NCBI RefSeq assembly: GCF_000517085.1
Contig: NZ_KI912107.1
Location: 5,515,980-5,579,979 of the forward strand
Reading direction: 5' to 3'
Length of the DNA: 64,000 nt
DNA from: Saccharicrinis fermentans DSM 9555 = JCM 21142
GTDB taxonomy: Bacteria; Bacteroidota; Bacteroidia; Bacteroidales; Marinilabiliaceae
The notes under the pieces were generated by a model, which did no database searches, was not told where the DNA came from, and was given only the letters and a program-made list of their open reading frames with translations. The position numbers were made by a program, and so were the translations under genes. The stretch's first letter is position 1; each line of letters starts with the position of its first letter. Shown here in pieces: positions 36,561 to 45,528 of this stretch.

Positions 36561-37607
36561 TTATTGTATTAAACTGCGTCGTTTTAGAATTACGTAAACC
36601 ACAATAGGTGCCCCAATCAGAGAGGTCACTGCATTGATAGGCAAAGTGCCATCTAGGCCAGGAAGGCGGGCTATTAAATGACATAATAATGCCAGAACAC
36701 CACCAAATAAAATAACGCCGGGAATTAAGATGGAGTGATCGGCAGTTTTAAATATTCCTTTGCATAGGTGAGGAACAGCCAAACCTAAAAAAGCAACTGG
36801 TCCACAGAATGCAGTAACCGTTGCAGTGAGTAAACCTGTAACGATTAAAATGCTGAATCTGGATCTTTTAATGTTTAAGCCTAGATTAGCTGCATAATTT
36901 TCGCCAAGTAATAATACGTTCAGGGGTTTAATTAAGAATAATGATCCAATTAAGCCCACAAGGACCATTGGTATAAAGATAACATGCTTTTCCCAGGAAA
37001 GGTTATTGAATGACCCCAATCCCCATATCACAAAAGCCTGAACATCCTCTTTGCTGCTGATGAATTGTAGGAGGCCTACGATGGCACTGGAAGCATAGCC
37101 AACCATGATACCAACGATTAATAACATGGCGTTATTTTTTAGCTTTCGGGCCAGAAACAGAACCATAAACAATACCCAAAAGGCACCGGCAAAGGCAGCT
37201 CCGGTAATGGTAAGCGAGCCAAACCACCCCAGACTGGAAAGTGAGATTCCCTTGAGAGCTTCCAGAAGTAGCACGACTATAGCAACACCTAGTCCTGCAC
37301 CAGAGCTGATGCCTAATATGGAGGGGCCTGCCAGTGGATTTCTAAATAAGGTTTGCATTTGAAGTCCTCCTGCCGCCAAACCTGCACCTGCCAGCAAGGC
37401 AGTAATTGCAGTGGGAAAACGGGATTTAAGCAGGATGTTTTGCCAAATTTCGTTATCGATAGGAAAGCCCAACATCCATTTTACTACGGTTTGAAATGGG
37501 ATATAAACCGATCCCAGAGAGATGTTAAGAATAAACAACCCAATTAGCAATATGGTCAACACCAAAAATGCATAATGTTTTCTCCCTTTTGCGTGTTTAT
37601 ATTGCAT
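36561..37607 (-). CDS. btuC: Cobalamin/siderophore-type ABC transporter permease
   Basis: A 348-residue inner-membrane protein of the FecCD/BtuC family with about ten hydrophobic helices. Diagnostic segments are LRFPTAITALLAGAGLAAGG-like (here SRFPTAITALLAGAGLAAGG), NPLAGPSILGISSGA, ENYAANLGLN, and FCGPVAFLGLAVPHLCK with the coupling region. It sits between the binding-protein gene (6 nt upstream) and the ATPase gene (1 nt downstream). Confidence 0.93.
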   Translation of the reverse strand: MQYKHAKGRKHYAFLVLTILLIGLFILNISLGSVYIPFQTVVKWMLGFPIDNEIWQNILLKSRFPTAITALLAGAGLAAGGLQMQTLFRNPLAGPSILGISSGAGLGVAIVVLLLEALKGISLSSLGWFGSLTITGAAFAGAFWVLFMVLFLARKLKNNAMLLIVGIMVGYASSAIVGLLQFISSKEDVQAFVIWGLGSFNNLSWEKHVIFIPMVLVGLIGSLFLIKPLNVLLLGENYAANLGLNIKRSRFSILIVTGLLTATVTAFCGPVAFLGLAVPHLCKGIFKTADHSILIPGVILFGGVLALLCHLIARLPGLDGTLPINAVTSLIGAPIVVYVILKRRSLIQ

Positions 37608-37613
37608 ACTGGA

Positions 37614-38753
37614 TTATTCTTTTGATAATTTTTTATAATATACCAATTTGTGATCCTGCATAAGTGTAGGGTGAAATAACTTTACCAGATCAGATAAGAC
37701 AACATCCGGTTCCAGTAAGCCCTTTTCGTATAACATCGAATGATTTGTATTAGAAAAGACTATGTTTTTATCTTTGAAGGCTTTGAAATCGGCATAGCGA
37801 CTGTCTTCATTCTTCAGCAGTGAATAGCTATACTCCTCTTCATAATTAACAGTGATGGACCAGTAATCGCATTGTCCGGCAGCTTCATATACAGTTTCAA
37901 AGTCATAGCTATGCGAACCGGTTCCATGTCTATCCTTAAAAACATAATGAACGCCAGCATCATTTAAAAAGTTGGCATTATAGCTCTCAGCAGCCGCTGT
38001 ATACCAAACACCTTGGTACACTTTGCCTAGAAATACACTGGGTTTGTTCTTTGAACTGGTGGCGATGGTCTTTACCTTATGGTACCGTTGTGCAATTTCA
38101 TTTACTTTTACAATAGCTTCCTCTTCCTTATTAAAAAAGGCCGCCACATATACCAACCACTCCACTCTTCCCAAGGGTGTATTTTCAAGGTAGCTGCTGT
38201 TGGTGGTGATTTTAATGCCTGCACTCCGTATGGGGTCATAAAAATCTTCTTTAAAAGGAGATACCATCATCATATCGGGGTTTAGGGCTAGCAGTAATTC
38301 TAAGTCAGGGGCAAAGGCAGTTCCTATATTGCGTATATTACCTTCTTTTAAACCTTGTTTTACTTTTGGATTACTTACATACTGAGGTTCCGCCATGCCA
38401 ACCAGTTGATCCAAAACTTGAAGTTCATTGGCATAGCATATCTGGGTAGAGGCTACTGAAATCCATTTCTCCACCGGTATTTTGATGGCAGAAGGGTGAT
38501 CTTTTAAGAATTGTTCATTGTCGGATAGCAATGTAATGAGGGGTTCAGCATTGTCGTCCCAAGGATGACGTACCTCTATTTTTTTATGATCTTTAAAGTA
38601 TTTGATGGAAAAACGGTTGGCATACTTGGGCTGATAGATGGTGTCAGCCTTTAGTTTGTCCTGACCGATTTTTTTACTGCTTTGCTTTTGGTTACAGGCC
38701 ATCAGTGCTAGTACAAGCACCACTAACCATCCATTTTTTTTTACTGTCATCAC
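37614..38753 (-). CDS. btuF: ABC transporter periplasmic binding lipoprotein (BtuF/FepB type)
   Basis: A 379-residue lipoprotein with a signal peptide ending ALMACNQ. The TroA/BtuF fold is suggested by VEKWISVASTQICYANELQV, QVLDQLVGMAEPQYVSNP, LLALNPDMMMVSPFKED and NTPLGRVEWLVYVAAFFNKE. It is the first gene of a three-gene transporter operon and is directly preceded by a cobalamin riboswitch, so its ligand is most likely a corrinoid; an iron-chelate role is the alternative for this family. The first or second Met may be the start. Confidence 0.87.
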   Translation of the reverse strand: MMTVKKNGWLVVLVLALMACNQKQSSKKIGQDKLKADTIYQPKYANRFSIKYFKDHKKIEVRHPWDDNAEPLITLLSDNEQFLKDHPSAIKIPVEKWISVASTQICYANELQVLDQLVGMAEPQYVSNPKVKQGLKEGNIRNIGTAFAPDLELLLALNPDMMMVSPFKEDFYDPIRSAGIKITTNSSYLENTPLGRVEWLVYVAAFFNKEEEAIVKVNEIAQRYHKVKTIATSSKNKPSVFLGKVYQGVWYTAAAESYNANFLNDAGVHYVFKDRHGTGSHSYDFETVYEAAGQCDYWSITVNYEEEYSYSLLKNEDSRYADFKAFKDKNIVFSNTNHSMLYEKGLLEPDVVLSDLVKLFHPTLMQDHKLVYYKKLSKE

Positions 38754-38796
38754 TTTAATTTCCCGAAAGTTAAACGATTATTTATAATTATTTTTG

Positions 38797-38945
38797 TGGC
38801 AGGTTTTCCGACTTTCTTTTGGAGCATCTTCCCATCTGCCTATTGGCAGACAGTGATGGAACGCTCACCCATAGTCTGGGCAGAATACGGCTGCGGGCAC
38901 AGTTCCTGACTCCCTCCTAAACTGAAGCTTACAGGATTCCCTTTT
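38797..38945 (-). ncRNA. Cobalamin (AdoCbl) riboswitch
   Basis: Read on the minus strand, the element starts with GGGAATCCTGT, contains CTGTGCCCGCAGCCGTA (the conserved core that usually reads like CTGCCCCCGCAACTGTA), a TCTGCC-AATA-GGCAGA hairpin, and ends with the B12 box AGTCGGAAAACCTGCC (38798-38813). It lies 44 nt before the btuF-like gene and should shut the operon down when cobalamin is plentiful. Order and spacing of blocks fit the known class; I could not fold it. Confidence 0.9.
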
Positions 38946-39053
38946 ATAATGCTATGTGCAATACCACACTACCTCCATTTTGTGCTGTAGTCACTATATA
39001 ATAGTAACAATGCTTCAAATAGATGGTGGCAAAAATACATTAAAAAAACACAC

Positions 39054-39088
39054 AAAAAAAGGGTCGCCACCTTTGGTAACGACCCCTT
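39054..39088 (-). terminator. Rho-independent terminator of the Cse60-like gene
   Basis: On the minus strand GGGTCGTTACC-AAA-GGTGGCGACCC (39061-39085) makes an 11-bp stem including two G-U pairs, followed by a run of seven T. Confidence 0.85.
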
Positions 39089-39107
39089 ATATTTTGGTGG
39101 GCAAAAA

Positions 39108-39302
39108 TTATTTCTCGATATACACAAGTAAAGCCGAGTAGGTATTCACTTCCTGACTTGAGTGTGCAGAATATTTTATATCAACAACATTGTCCGGTCC
39201 AACATTATTATCATCAATAAAGTCGTTGATTTGCAAATCAATGGCCTTATCAAAATCATCTACTCCGGTGTATTGAAAGTGTTTTGTTTTAATCTTGCTC
39301 AT
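39108..39302 (-). CDS. Cse60-like small protein
   Basis: A 64-residue protein: TGVDDFDKAIDLQINDFIDD followed by VVDIKYSAHSSQEVNTYSALLVYIE. This matches the pattern of the small Cse60 family (first named from a Bacillus sporulation gene), whose members occur widely in bacteria that do not sporulate and have no known function. It has its own terminator directly downstream, which supports it as a real gene despite its size. Confidence 0.65.
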   Translation of the reverse strand: MSKIKTKHFQYTGVDDFDKAIDLQINDFIDDNNVGPDNVVDIKYSAHSSQEVNTYSALLVYIEK

Positions 39303-39476
39303 AATTCTATTTTTTTTACTAGTTTTTAAATGCTTATGATTGATACGAGCAGAGTGCTAATTTGATTCAAAATTGTTGTATAAAGTTTATTTGGTTTTAT
39401 GGATTAAAGATATTGTTGGATGGATTGCTCTTTTCTTATGAGTATTGGGATGTTTTAATGGAGAAAGGAGTTCGAG

Positions 39477-40508
39477 CTATTGCGCCTCCATCCATGAAGA
39501 GAACTCTTGAAACTCCTGGTTGTTTTCTGACATCCACAATAATACATCCTGGTTAAAACGGCAGCCACTGATGTAATAGCTAAAAGCTTCATCTAACTCA
39601 TTTCTGTGTAATTTAGAAAAGAAGTTGACATAAAAATCCCACCAGAACCCGTCTTTATCAACAGCTGATTCTTCCAGTACTTTGAAGAGAGTTGTGCTGT
39701 TGCTAACGAATTTATTTAATAGTTTATTTTTAACTTTTGATTTTGCATGGTCTTCCGAAAAATCAGATGGTTGAATCATGCTTACAGCTAATTCTGCATT
39801 GGCAAACTCGCCATAATTAAATCCGGCTTTAATCAGTTGAATATCTCGTTGTCCTTTCACACGAACGCCTTGGTTCCATAATGATTCCAGCATGTCATAG
39901 GCCGTAGAGCTACGGTCGCTGTCTTGTTCCAGTAGTAAAAAATAATACAAAGGCAGCATGCTCTGTACACGTTCTCCCATATCGAACATGGTATATGCCA
40001 ATAAAAGGTGGCTGCTGGCGTGTGCTGGGTATATCTCAATGGCAGAGATGGTATGCTCCATTGCTTCTTCCATCTGGTGATTGTTAAAGCAGGATAATGC
40101 TAGGTTGTAGTGTAAAAGGTAGTTGGATGGGTGCTTTTTTAGGGCTTCGCGATAGATCTTTCTGGCTTTTTTCGTTCTGCCCAGATTCTCCCATGCTGAG
40201 GCATTGATTAAATAAGCATCTTTGCTATATTCACCATCTTTCTTTAGTAGTTTGCTGCTGTAAATTGCGGCTGATTCATAGTCTTGCAATGTTAGATAAG
40301 TGGCCGCTATCTGGTAACAAACCAACTCGGAGTTACGGTTCATCTGATAGGCCTGTTTATACCAGGACAGCGCATTTTCGTATTTGCCGTTGTGATAGTC
40401 TGTCATACCTCTGGATACGATGGTTTCAAAATCAGAATTTTGGGCACCTGCCAATGAAGGAGCCAGCCACATACATAGCAATATCGTAATGATTAATTTA
40501 GCATTCAT
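39477..40508 (-). CDS. TPR-repeat protein, secreted
   Basis: A 343-residue protein. The start at 40508 (MNAKLIITILL) gives a clean signal peptide ending SLAGAQN; 19 upstream in-frame codons are not needed. About five TPR repeats follow between residues 25 and 190 (GMTDYHNGKYENALSWYKQA, AIYSSKLLKKDGEYSKDAYL and others), then a helical C-terminal region. TPR proteins of this kind act as periplasmic scaffolds; no partner is evident. Neighbouring genes are the Cse60-like gene and the DUF4837 locus, all on the minus strand. Confidence 0.75.
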   Translation of the reverse strand: MNAKLIITILLCMWLAPSLAGAQNSDFETIVSRGMTDYHNGKYENALSWYKQAYQMNRNSELVCYQIAATYLTLQDYESAAIYSSKLLKKDGEYSKDAYLINASAWENLGRTKKARKIYREALKKHPSNYLLHYNLALSCFNNHQMEEAMEHTISAIEIYPAHASSHLLLAYTMFDMGERVQSMLPLYYFLLLEQDSDRSSTAYDMLESLWNQGVRVKGQRDIQLIKAGFNYGEFANAELAVSMIQPSDFSEDHAKSKVKNKLLNKFVSNSTTLFKVLEESAVDKDGFWWDFYVNFFSKLHRNELDEAFSYYISGCRFNQDVLLWMSENNQEFQEFSSWMEAQ

Positions 40509-40710
40509 AAGTTTAAAAATTAGCAAAAGCCTCATTGCTGATGCCTTGGCTTTTACTGAGAACAATAAATGTTGTTGTGCCTTGGCATGTTGATTGATTT
40601 TCTATATGATAACAACCAAAGAGTATTCCGCTGGGTTATTCTTAAAAAAGGTGAAATTACATAGAAAAATTTAACTGAGCTCATTAAATATGTCCAGACT
40701 GTCATATTTA

Positions 40711-41711
40711 TTAAATTTTAACAGAGCGTAATATGGACTCCATCTGTCTTACATAGTGTGCTTTATTTTGTTTTTGTGGTGCGTAGATAAAGCCGTCAAT
40801 CATTAATAACCTGTCATGGGCCTTATCTCTTATAAAATAGTTAACAAATGGTCCTCCCATAAAGAAACCCTCGACCTTCCATAAACCACGGATTTCTGTG
40901 ATGTTCATATTGTTGATTTGTTTGTTTTTGGCCATAACCGGAAGCCTTTTTTCAGTTTGCATATAACTTAATTCTGATGGTCCGGGAATAAATGCCTTAC
41001 CTATAGAATCACGGAGATAAACTAAGTATTCATTATTGATGGAAGATAAATTTTTTATATTAAAAGATTGTATCACAATGTGGGTGGATGTAGCCAGTCG
41101 ATCAAATGTGAACCAACAAAAGTCTGCGGTATCTTTCATTAATTTAAAACCTTTGGGCAGAGCCATGTTTATTCCGTACTTCTTGTGTATATAATGACTT
41201 AATTTTTGATCTGCGCCTTTCTGGTTTGCCAATTGCATGGTTTTGATGTCACCTTCATATAAGAAATTGAAAATGCGAGTGCGATGCTCTTCAAATGCGG
41301 TGCTAAATGAAGCAATATTGGGTATGTCGATTTCGATGAGCTGTTGATGTGTTGCCCAAACGTTTTTTTTGTAACGTATATTGGTATTTTTGATTTTTTT
41401 TGCCGTATGATAATGATGTTTCGGTAGGCCTTAAAATGGCCTTCGAAATCATTGGGTTTTATATTGGATAGCTTAAAGGTAGCTTCAGGTTGTGGTATGC
41501 AAGGAAATTCTTCGTTGGCAAAGTCAGCAATCATCTTTTTTACTTGAGAATGTTGCAGCTGGGTGTCCATAACTACCAAAAGTTCACCCGGTGCTCCAAT
41601 GGATCGGCTTTTAATGGAGCCTCCATGAGGTTGGCAAGCTGATGCGAAATAGAATAAGATGAGGATGAGGCTATTATGGTGGGAGAATGAACGTGTTTTG
41701 TGAATATTCAT
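40711..41711 (-). pseudogene. DUF4837 lipoprotein gene with a frameshift in an A8 tract
   Basis: Two frames together make one DUF4837 protein. The first (from 41711) has a lipoprotein signal peptide ending ASACQ, then GAPGELLVVMDTQ, IPQPEATFKLSNI and YRNIIIIRQ. It then leaves the family pattern at a run of eight A on the coding strand (41394-41401). The second frame resumes as RYKKNVWATHQQLIEIDIPN and continues with PGPSELSYMQTEKRLP, EIRGLWKVEGFFMGGPFVNY and LLMIDGFIYAPQ, ending at 40711. One more A would restore a 333-residue protein. It may be a real mutation, a sequencing or assembly error, or a slippage site. Confidence 0.85.
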
Positions 41712-41726
41712 GGTGTTTTTTTTAGG

Positions 41727-41760
41727 TTAAAAATCTGCCTCGAAAGGGAAAACGAGGCAG
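41727..41760 (-). terminator. Rho-independent terminator after tonB
   Basis: On the minus strand CTGCCTCG (41760-41753) pairs perfectly with CGAGGCAG (41742-41735) around a 10-nt loop, followed by ATTTTT. It separates tonB from the DUF4837 gene. Confidence 0.8.
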
Positions 41761-41830
41761 TTATATCTAAGAATGTAATTTTTGCTTGTTAAAGGTTTTA
41801 CTTGCAAGCCACTATATTATTAACATATGA

Positions 41831-42511
41831 TTATTGCAAGGCAAACTTGATGGGTACCTGATAAGATACAGGTACCGGACGGTTTCCTTGTCTGCCGGGC
41901 TCCCAATCTGGCATCATGGATACTACCCGTATTGCTTCTTTGTCTAGCGAGGGATCTACGCCTCTGAGTAAGCTTACTTTTTCTACCCGTCCTGTTTTGC
42001 TGATGACAAAATTTAGGTAAACAGTTCCTTGAATGCCATTCTCGGCTGCAATAACGGGATATCGGATTGATGAAGCCAGAAAAGATCTTAATGCAGCCTC
42101 TCCTCCCGGATATTCAGGTTTGTCGGCCAATGCAAAAAATTGAATGGGTTCTTGATCTTCTTCCTCTTCACCCATCTCCTCCAGGGTTATGGCCAAATCT
42201 TCCAGTGATTCTGAATTAATTTCCAATTCATCTTCCGGAAGGTCGTAATCATCTTCAACGATCAGCAATTCTTCCAACACAATTTGTTTGGGTTTGGGCT
42301 GTTCTACCTCTGGTTCAGGTTCCCTAATAATAGGAATCATCTCTTCTTCGTCGACCATAATGGAATTATCGGCTAGTTCGCCGGGATTTTGCCGAATGCT
42401 TTTCCATTCAAATGCAACTAACGAAGCGCCTAAAGCCACTACAAAACCTATTTGCAAAAACATAAAACGTTTTTGTTCTAGGTCGGCTTTTTTAGTTTTT
42501 TTAACTTCCAT
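41831..42511 (-). CDS. tonB: Energy transducer TonB
   Basis: A 226-residue protein: a short cytoplasmic N-terminus, one membrane anchor (FLQIGFVVALGASLVAFEW, about residues 18-36), an acidic and proline-containing periplasmic spacer (30-130; EPEPEVEQPKPKQ), and a C-terminal TonB domain with YPGGEAALRSFLASSIRYP, GIQGTVYLNFVISKTGRVEK and MPDWEPGRQGNRPVPVSYQV. It links the proton-motive force (through ExbBD) to TonB-dependent outer-membrane receptors. exbBD are not adjacent. A terminator follows directly. Confidence 0.93.
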   Translation of the reverse strand: MEVKKTKKADLEQKRFMFLQIGFVVALGASLVAFEWKSIRQNPGELADNSIMVDEEEMIPIIREPEPEVEQPKPKQIVLEELLIVEDDYDLPEDELEINSESLEDLAITLEEMGEEEEDQEPIQFFALADKPEYPGGEAALRSFLASSIRYPVIAAENGIQGTVYLNFVISKTGRVEKVSLLRGVDPSLDKEAIRVVSMMPDWEPGRQGNRPVPVSYQVPIKFALQ

Positions 42512-43074
42512 AATTAAGCTTTTTAGTGGTTGTGTAACTGAAATAGTCAGCTACACCATTATTTAACCAAGCCCTATGCCGAAAATTATAATGTATATTG
42601 GTTTGTTTTGTATGTTCTTGTACTACAGTGTGGTATGGCTATTTTGTGTAGTTTTGTATTATGAGGGATGGTGGTGTAAAAACGCCCACATGGGCGCAAA
42701 GACCCATTTTGTGTTAGGCATTTTTAATATAGCTTTTTGTGCTGTATGGGTGTGGATGAATTTATTGGAAGTGTGTTAATATCTTGTAATATAGTGTGAT
42801 GTGTTTAATTTATGAAGGTGCTTAGTGGTGCTTTCTTTATAGTAAGAGCTTTCTAAGCTGTACGAATGCGCAAGGGTTTACATTTTTTCTTAGTTTTGCA
42901 GCCCATAAATTACTTTTATGAGCAGTTTGAGTGTACATATGTCTTTGTTATTGAACGATTGTTTTTTAGAAGGATTTTCTTTCTTGGATACTTTACGTTC
43001 AAATAGCCGATTTCATTTTTCTTGCCCTAAGAGGTGTACATCATACATTTGAAACTATAAACTTAAATTACCTA
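42512..43074. other. 563-nt intergenic region between tonB and hydrogenase
   Basis: The two flanking genes diverge. I see a possible -7 element TAGTTTTG (42891-42898) for the hydrogenase gene, which would leave an mRNA leader of about 170 nt, and a GCCCACATGGGC palindrome near 42691. A 67-codon hydrophobic frame at 42576-42779 has no recognisable homology and is not called. Confidence 0.4.
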
Positions 43075-44520
43075 ATGACCTATTTTAACAACGCAATTCA
43101 AACTAAAAGAGAACTACAAACTACCTTAATCAAACTATTAAAGGAAGATCGTTTGATTGAAAAAATAGATCGTATCCCCTTGGAAATGCGTCCAAAGTCG
43201 AAGACTCCTATTCGCTGTTGTGTGCATAAGGATCGGGCTGTCATCAAATATAAGTCCATGGCTATCATGGGCTTTTGTACTGAAGATGAGGAGGATGAAC
43301 TTACTCCTTTGAGCGAATATGCGCAAAAGGCATTGGATAGAACGGGAATACCTGAGGAACATCTGACAGTGATCGATGAAGCCTGTAGCTCATGTGTTCA
43401 GGTGAATTACACGGTTAGCAATCTTTGTCAAGGTTGTGCAGGTAGAGCTTGTCAGGTAAACTGCCCCAAAGATGCTATCAGGGTTGTGAATGGTAAAGCC
43501 ATGATTGATAATCAAAAGTGTGTCAATTGTGGATTGTGTCAAAAGGCTTGCCCTTTTCATGCGATTGCTTACCTTCCCGTGCCCTGTGAAGAGGCATGTC
43601 CGGTAAAAGCTATTAAGAAGAACGAAGAAGGTATTGAAGTCATTGATATGGATAAGTGCATCTATTGTGGTAAATGTATGACCGCCTGTCCTTTCGGAGC
43701 TGTAATGGAAAAGTCCCAGATTATCCAGTTGGCTAAGGTGTTGAAAAGTCATGAGGAGGCAGTGGCTATGGTTGCACCCGCTATATTAGGACAGTTTAAA
43801 GCCAGTCCAGAACAAATAATGGGAGCTCTTAAAGCCATTGGTTTTACCCACGTCATGGAGGTGGCTGAGGGTGCTGATATCACCGCGAAAAATGAGACGG
43901 AGGAGTGGATAGAGACTGTCCAAAAAAAGGACCCCTTTCTTACGTCTTCGTGCTGTCCGGCACATACGCTTTTAAGTCAGAAGCATTTGAAAGAGTTACA
44001 ACCATATGTGTCACATACCAAATCACCCATGCTTTATGCAGCTGAACTGGCCGAAAAAAAATTCCCCAAGGCCAAGCGTGTCTTTATTGGACCTTGTTTA
44101 GCAAAAAGACATGAGGCCAGCCAGTCTGGGCAAATCGATTTTGTATTGACTTTTGAGGAGCTGAATTCATTCTTTACGGCCTATGAAATAGATTTTGCCA
44201 CCGCAGAAAATGTGGCTCTTATGTCGAGTATATCGGCCGAGGCAAGAGGGTTTGCCATAAGTGGAGGAGTGGCTGAGGCCATTAAGCATAGCATCCCCAA
44301 TGGATATGCTTTTCAGGAGTTTTTGGTGGATGGATTGAATCAGAAAAATATTAAATTGCTTAGCGCCTTTAGTAAAAAGGCTCCTGATTATAATTTTATT
44401 GAAGTGATGGGATGTGAAGGAGGTTGTATCAATGGACCGGGAAGTATAACGGCTTATAAAACCGGAACGGCCTTGCTTAAAAAGGCTATTAAAGCACAAG
44501 AAGGAGCAACAAAAGCATAA
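43075..44520 (+). CDS. Monomeric [FeFe]-hydrogenase, probably group B
   Basis: A 481-residue soluble iron-sulphur enzyme. The N-terminal half has several Cys clusters for [4Fe-4S] centres: CSSC, CQGCAGRACQVNCP, CVNCGLCQKACP and CIYCGKCMTACP. The H-cluster domain has L1 TSSCCPAH (Thr290; Cys293/294), L2 IGPCLAKRHEA near 338, and L3 VMGCEGGCINGPG near 445, which supply the four Cys ligands. The L1 sequence differs from the TSC(S/C)PGW of prototypical group A enzymes and fits group B, whose physiological role (hydrogen production, uptake or sensing) is poorly known. The maturases HydE, HydF and HydG are not in this window. A terminator follows. Confidence 0.87.
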   Translation: MTYFNNAIQTKRELQTTLIKLLKEDRLIEKIDRIPLEMRPKSKTPIRCCVHKDRAVIKYKSMAIMGFCTEDEEDELTPLSEYAQKALDRTGIPEEHLTVIDEACSSCVQVNYTVSNLCQGCAGRACQVNCPKDAIRVVNGKAMIDNQKCVNCGLCQKACPFHAIAYLPVPCEEACPVKAIKKNEEGIEVIDMDKCIYCGKCMTACPFGAVMEKSQIIQLAKVLKSHEEAVAMVAPAILGQFKASPEQIMGALKAIGFTHVMEVAEGADITAKNETEEWIETVQKKDPFLTSSCCPAHTLLSQKHLKELQPYVSHTKSPMLYAAELAEKKFPKAKRVFIGPCLAKRHEASQSGQIDFVLTFEELNSFFTAYEIDFATAENVALMSSISAEARGFAISGGVAEAIKHSIPNGYAFQEFLVDGLNQKNIKLLSAFSKKAPDYNFIEVMGCEGGCINGPGSITAYKTGTALLKKAIKAQEGATKA

Positions 44521-44539
44521 GGAAATAGTTTTTTATAGG

Positions 44540-44574
44540 CCTGGAATGTATCGGAGTATACATTCCAGGTTTTT
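44540..44574 (+). terminator. Rho-independent terminator after hydrogenase gene
   Basis: CCTGGAATGTAT (44540-44551) pairs perfectly with ATACATTCCAGG (44558-44569) around a 6-nt loop, followed by five T. Confidence 0.88.
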
Positions 44575-44721
44575 AGATCCTTATTTTATTTGGCTGATGT
44601 TTATGTCTAAAATATTACAAAATCAATAGGTTATATTTATTGCTTATGGTTACATAGTGTGTGTTTTCAATAATTTTAATACTTTTAATGTTATATTTCG
44701 GGAGGATTAATTAAAGTTCGT

Positions 44722-45528
44722 ATGGTAAAGAGACTATTCTTAAACGATAAAGTTATTTTAGTACTGATTATATTGAATTCTGTATTGTTATTTATAGGAG
44801 CATATTTTACATCCCCGCATGACAAATATATATTTGCAATAATTGATAATTCAATTACCACATTATTTATTTTTGAGTTGTTTTTTAAATGTCAAGCATA
44901 TGGATTCAGTACATATTTTAAATCTAATTGGAATAAGCTCGATTTTGTATTGGTAATGCTTTCATTGCCTGCCTTAATAACTTTTATTTTTAATGTAAAT
45001 TTAGTAGACTTTAGTTTCTTTTTGGTATTTAGGATATTACGTACATTTAAGACATTTAGATTTCTGAAGTTTATTCCTAATATTGGCGAATTAGTAGCAG
45101 GTGTACAACGTGCTTTAAAAGCATCTGTTTTTGTACTCTTAGGTTTCTCTATTTATATTTTTATGATAGGGATATTGTCATTTTATCTTTTTCAAAATAG
45201 CAGTTCTGAATATTTTAGGAATCCTATGGTTGCACTTTATTCAACGTTTAAGATATTTACTATTGAAGGATGGTTTGAAATCCCAGAACAAATAATAATT
45301 GGGTATTCTGAAATCGCTACATTCTGCACCTACCTTTATTTTATATTTGTTGTTTTAACAGGTGGGATTTTTGGGCTGTCAATTGTGAATTCGATATTTG
45401 TAGACTCGATGGTTAGTGACAATAATAATGAACTAGAAAATAAGGTTGATAAGTTAGATTCTAAATTAACCGAATTGCTTACCAAAATAGATAAATATGA
45501 AACTCGAGAAGATCCTAGACAACGTTAA
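44722..45528 (+). CDS. Voltage-gated-type ion channel, six-helix (NaChBac-like superfamily)
   Basis: A 268-residue membrane protein with the six-helix voltage-gated channel layout. S1-S3 occupy about residues 10-95; S4 is LVFRILRTFKTFRFLKFIP with four to five regularly spaced positive charges (about 98-116); S5, a pore loop FKIFTIEGWFEIP with Thr180-Ile-Glu182-Gly-Trp184, and S6 follow. The pore sequence resembles the T-x-E-x-W filter of bacterial sodium channels. The last ~40 residues form a predicted coiled coil (NELENKVDKLDSKLTELLTK), as in tetrameric bacterial channels. The next gene overlaps its end by 32 nt, so the two are translationally linked. Base composition is more A+T-rich than the flanking genes, suggesting acquisition. 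Confidence 0.82.
   Translation: MVKRLFLNDKVILVLIILNSVLLFIGAYFTSPHDKYIFAIIDNSITTLFIFELFFKCQAYGFSTYFKSNWNKLDFVLVMLSLPALITFIFNVNLVDFSFFLVFRILRTFKTFRFLKFIPNIGELVAGVQRALKASVFVLLGFSIYIFMIGILSFYLFQNSSSEYFRNPMVALYSTFKIFTIEGWFEIPEQIIIGYSEIATFCTYLYFIFVVLTGGIFGLSIVNSIFVDSMVSDNNNELENKVDKLDSKLTELLTKIDKYETREDPRQR

Noticed and set aside
39800-39830. AACTCGCC followed by AATTAA inside the TPR gene, resembling the leader core on the minus strand.
   Set aside because: It lies within coding sequence (FNYGEFANAEL), none of the other blocks is present, and no start codon follows.
42576-42779. 67-codon hydrophobic, Cys/Trp-rich frame between tonB and the hydrogenase gene.
   Set aside because: T-rich DNA easily yields such frames; no homology, no clear start region, and composition unlike the neighbours.
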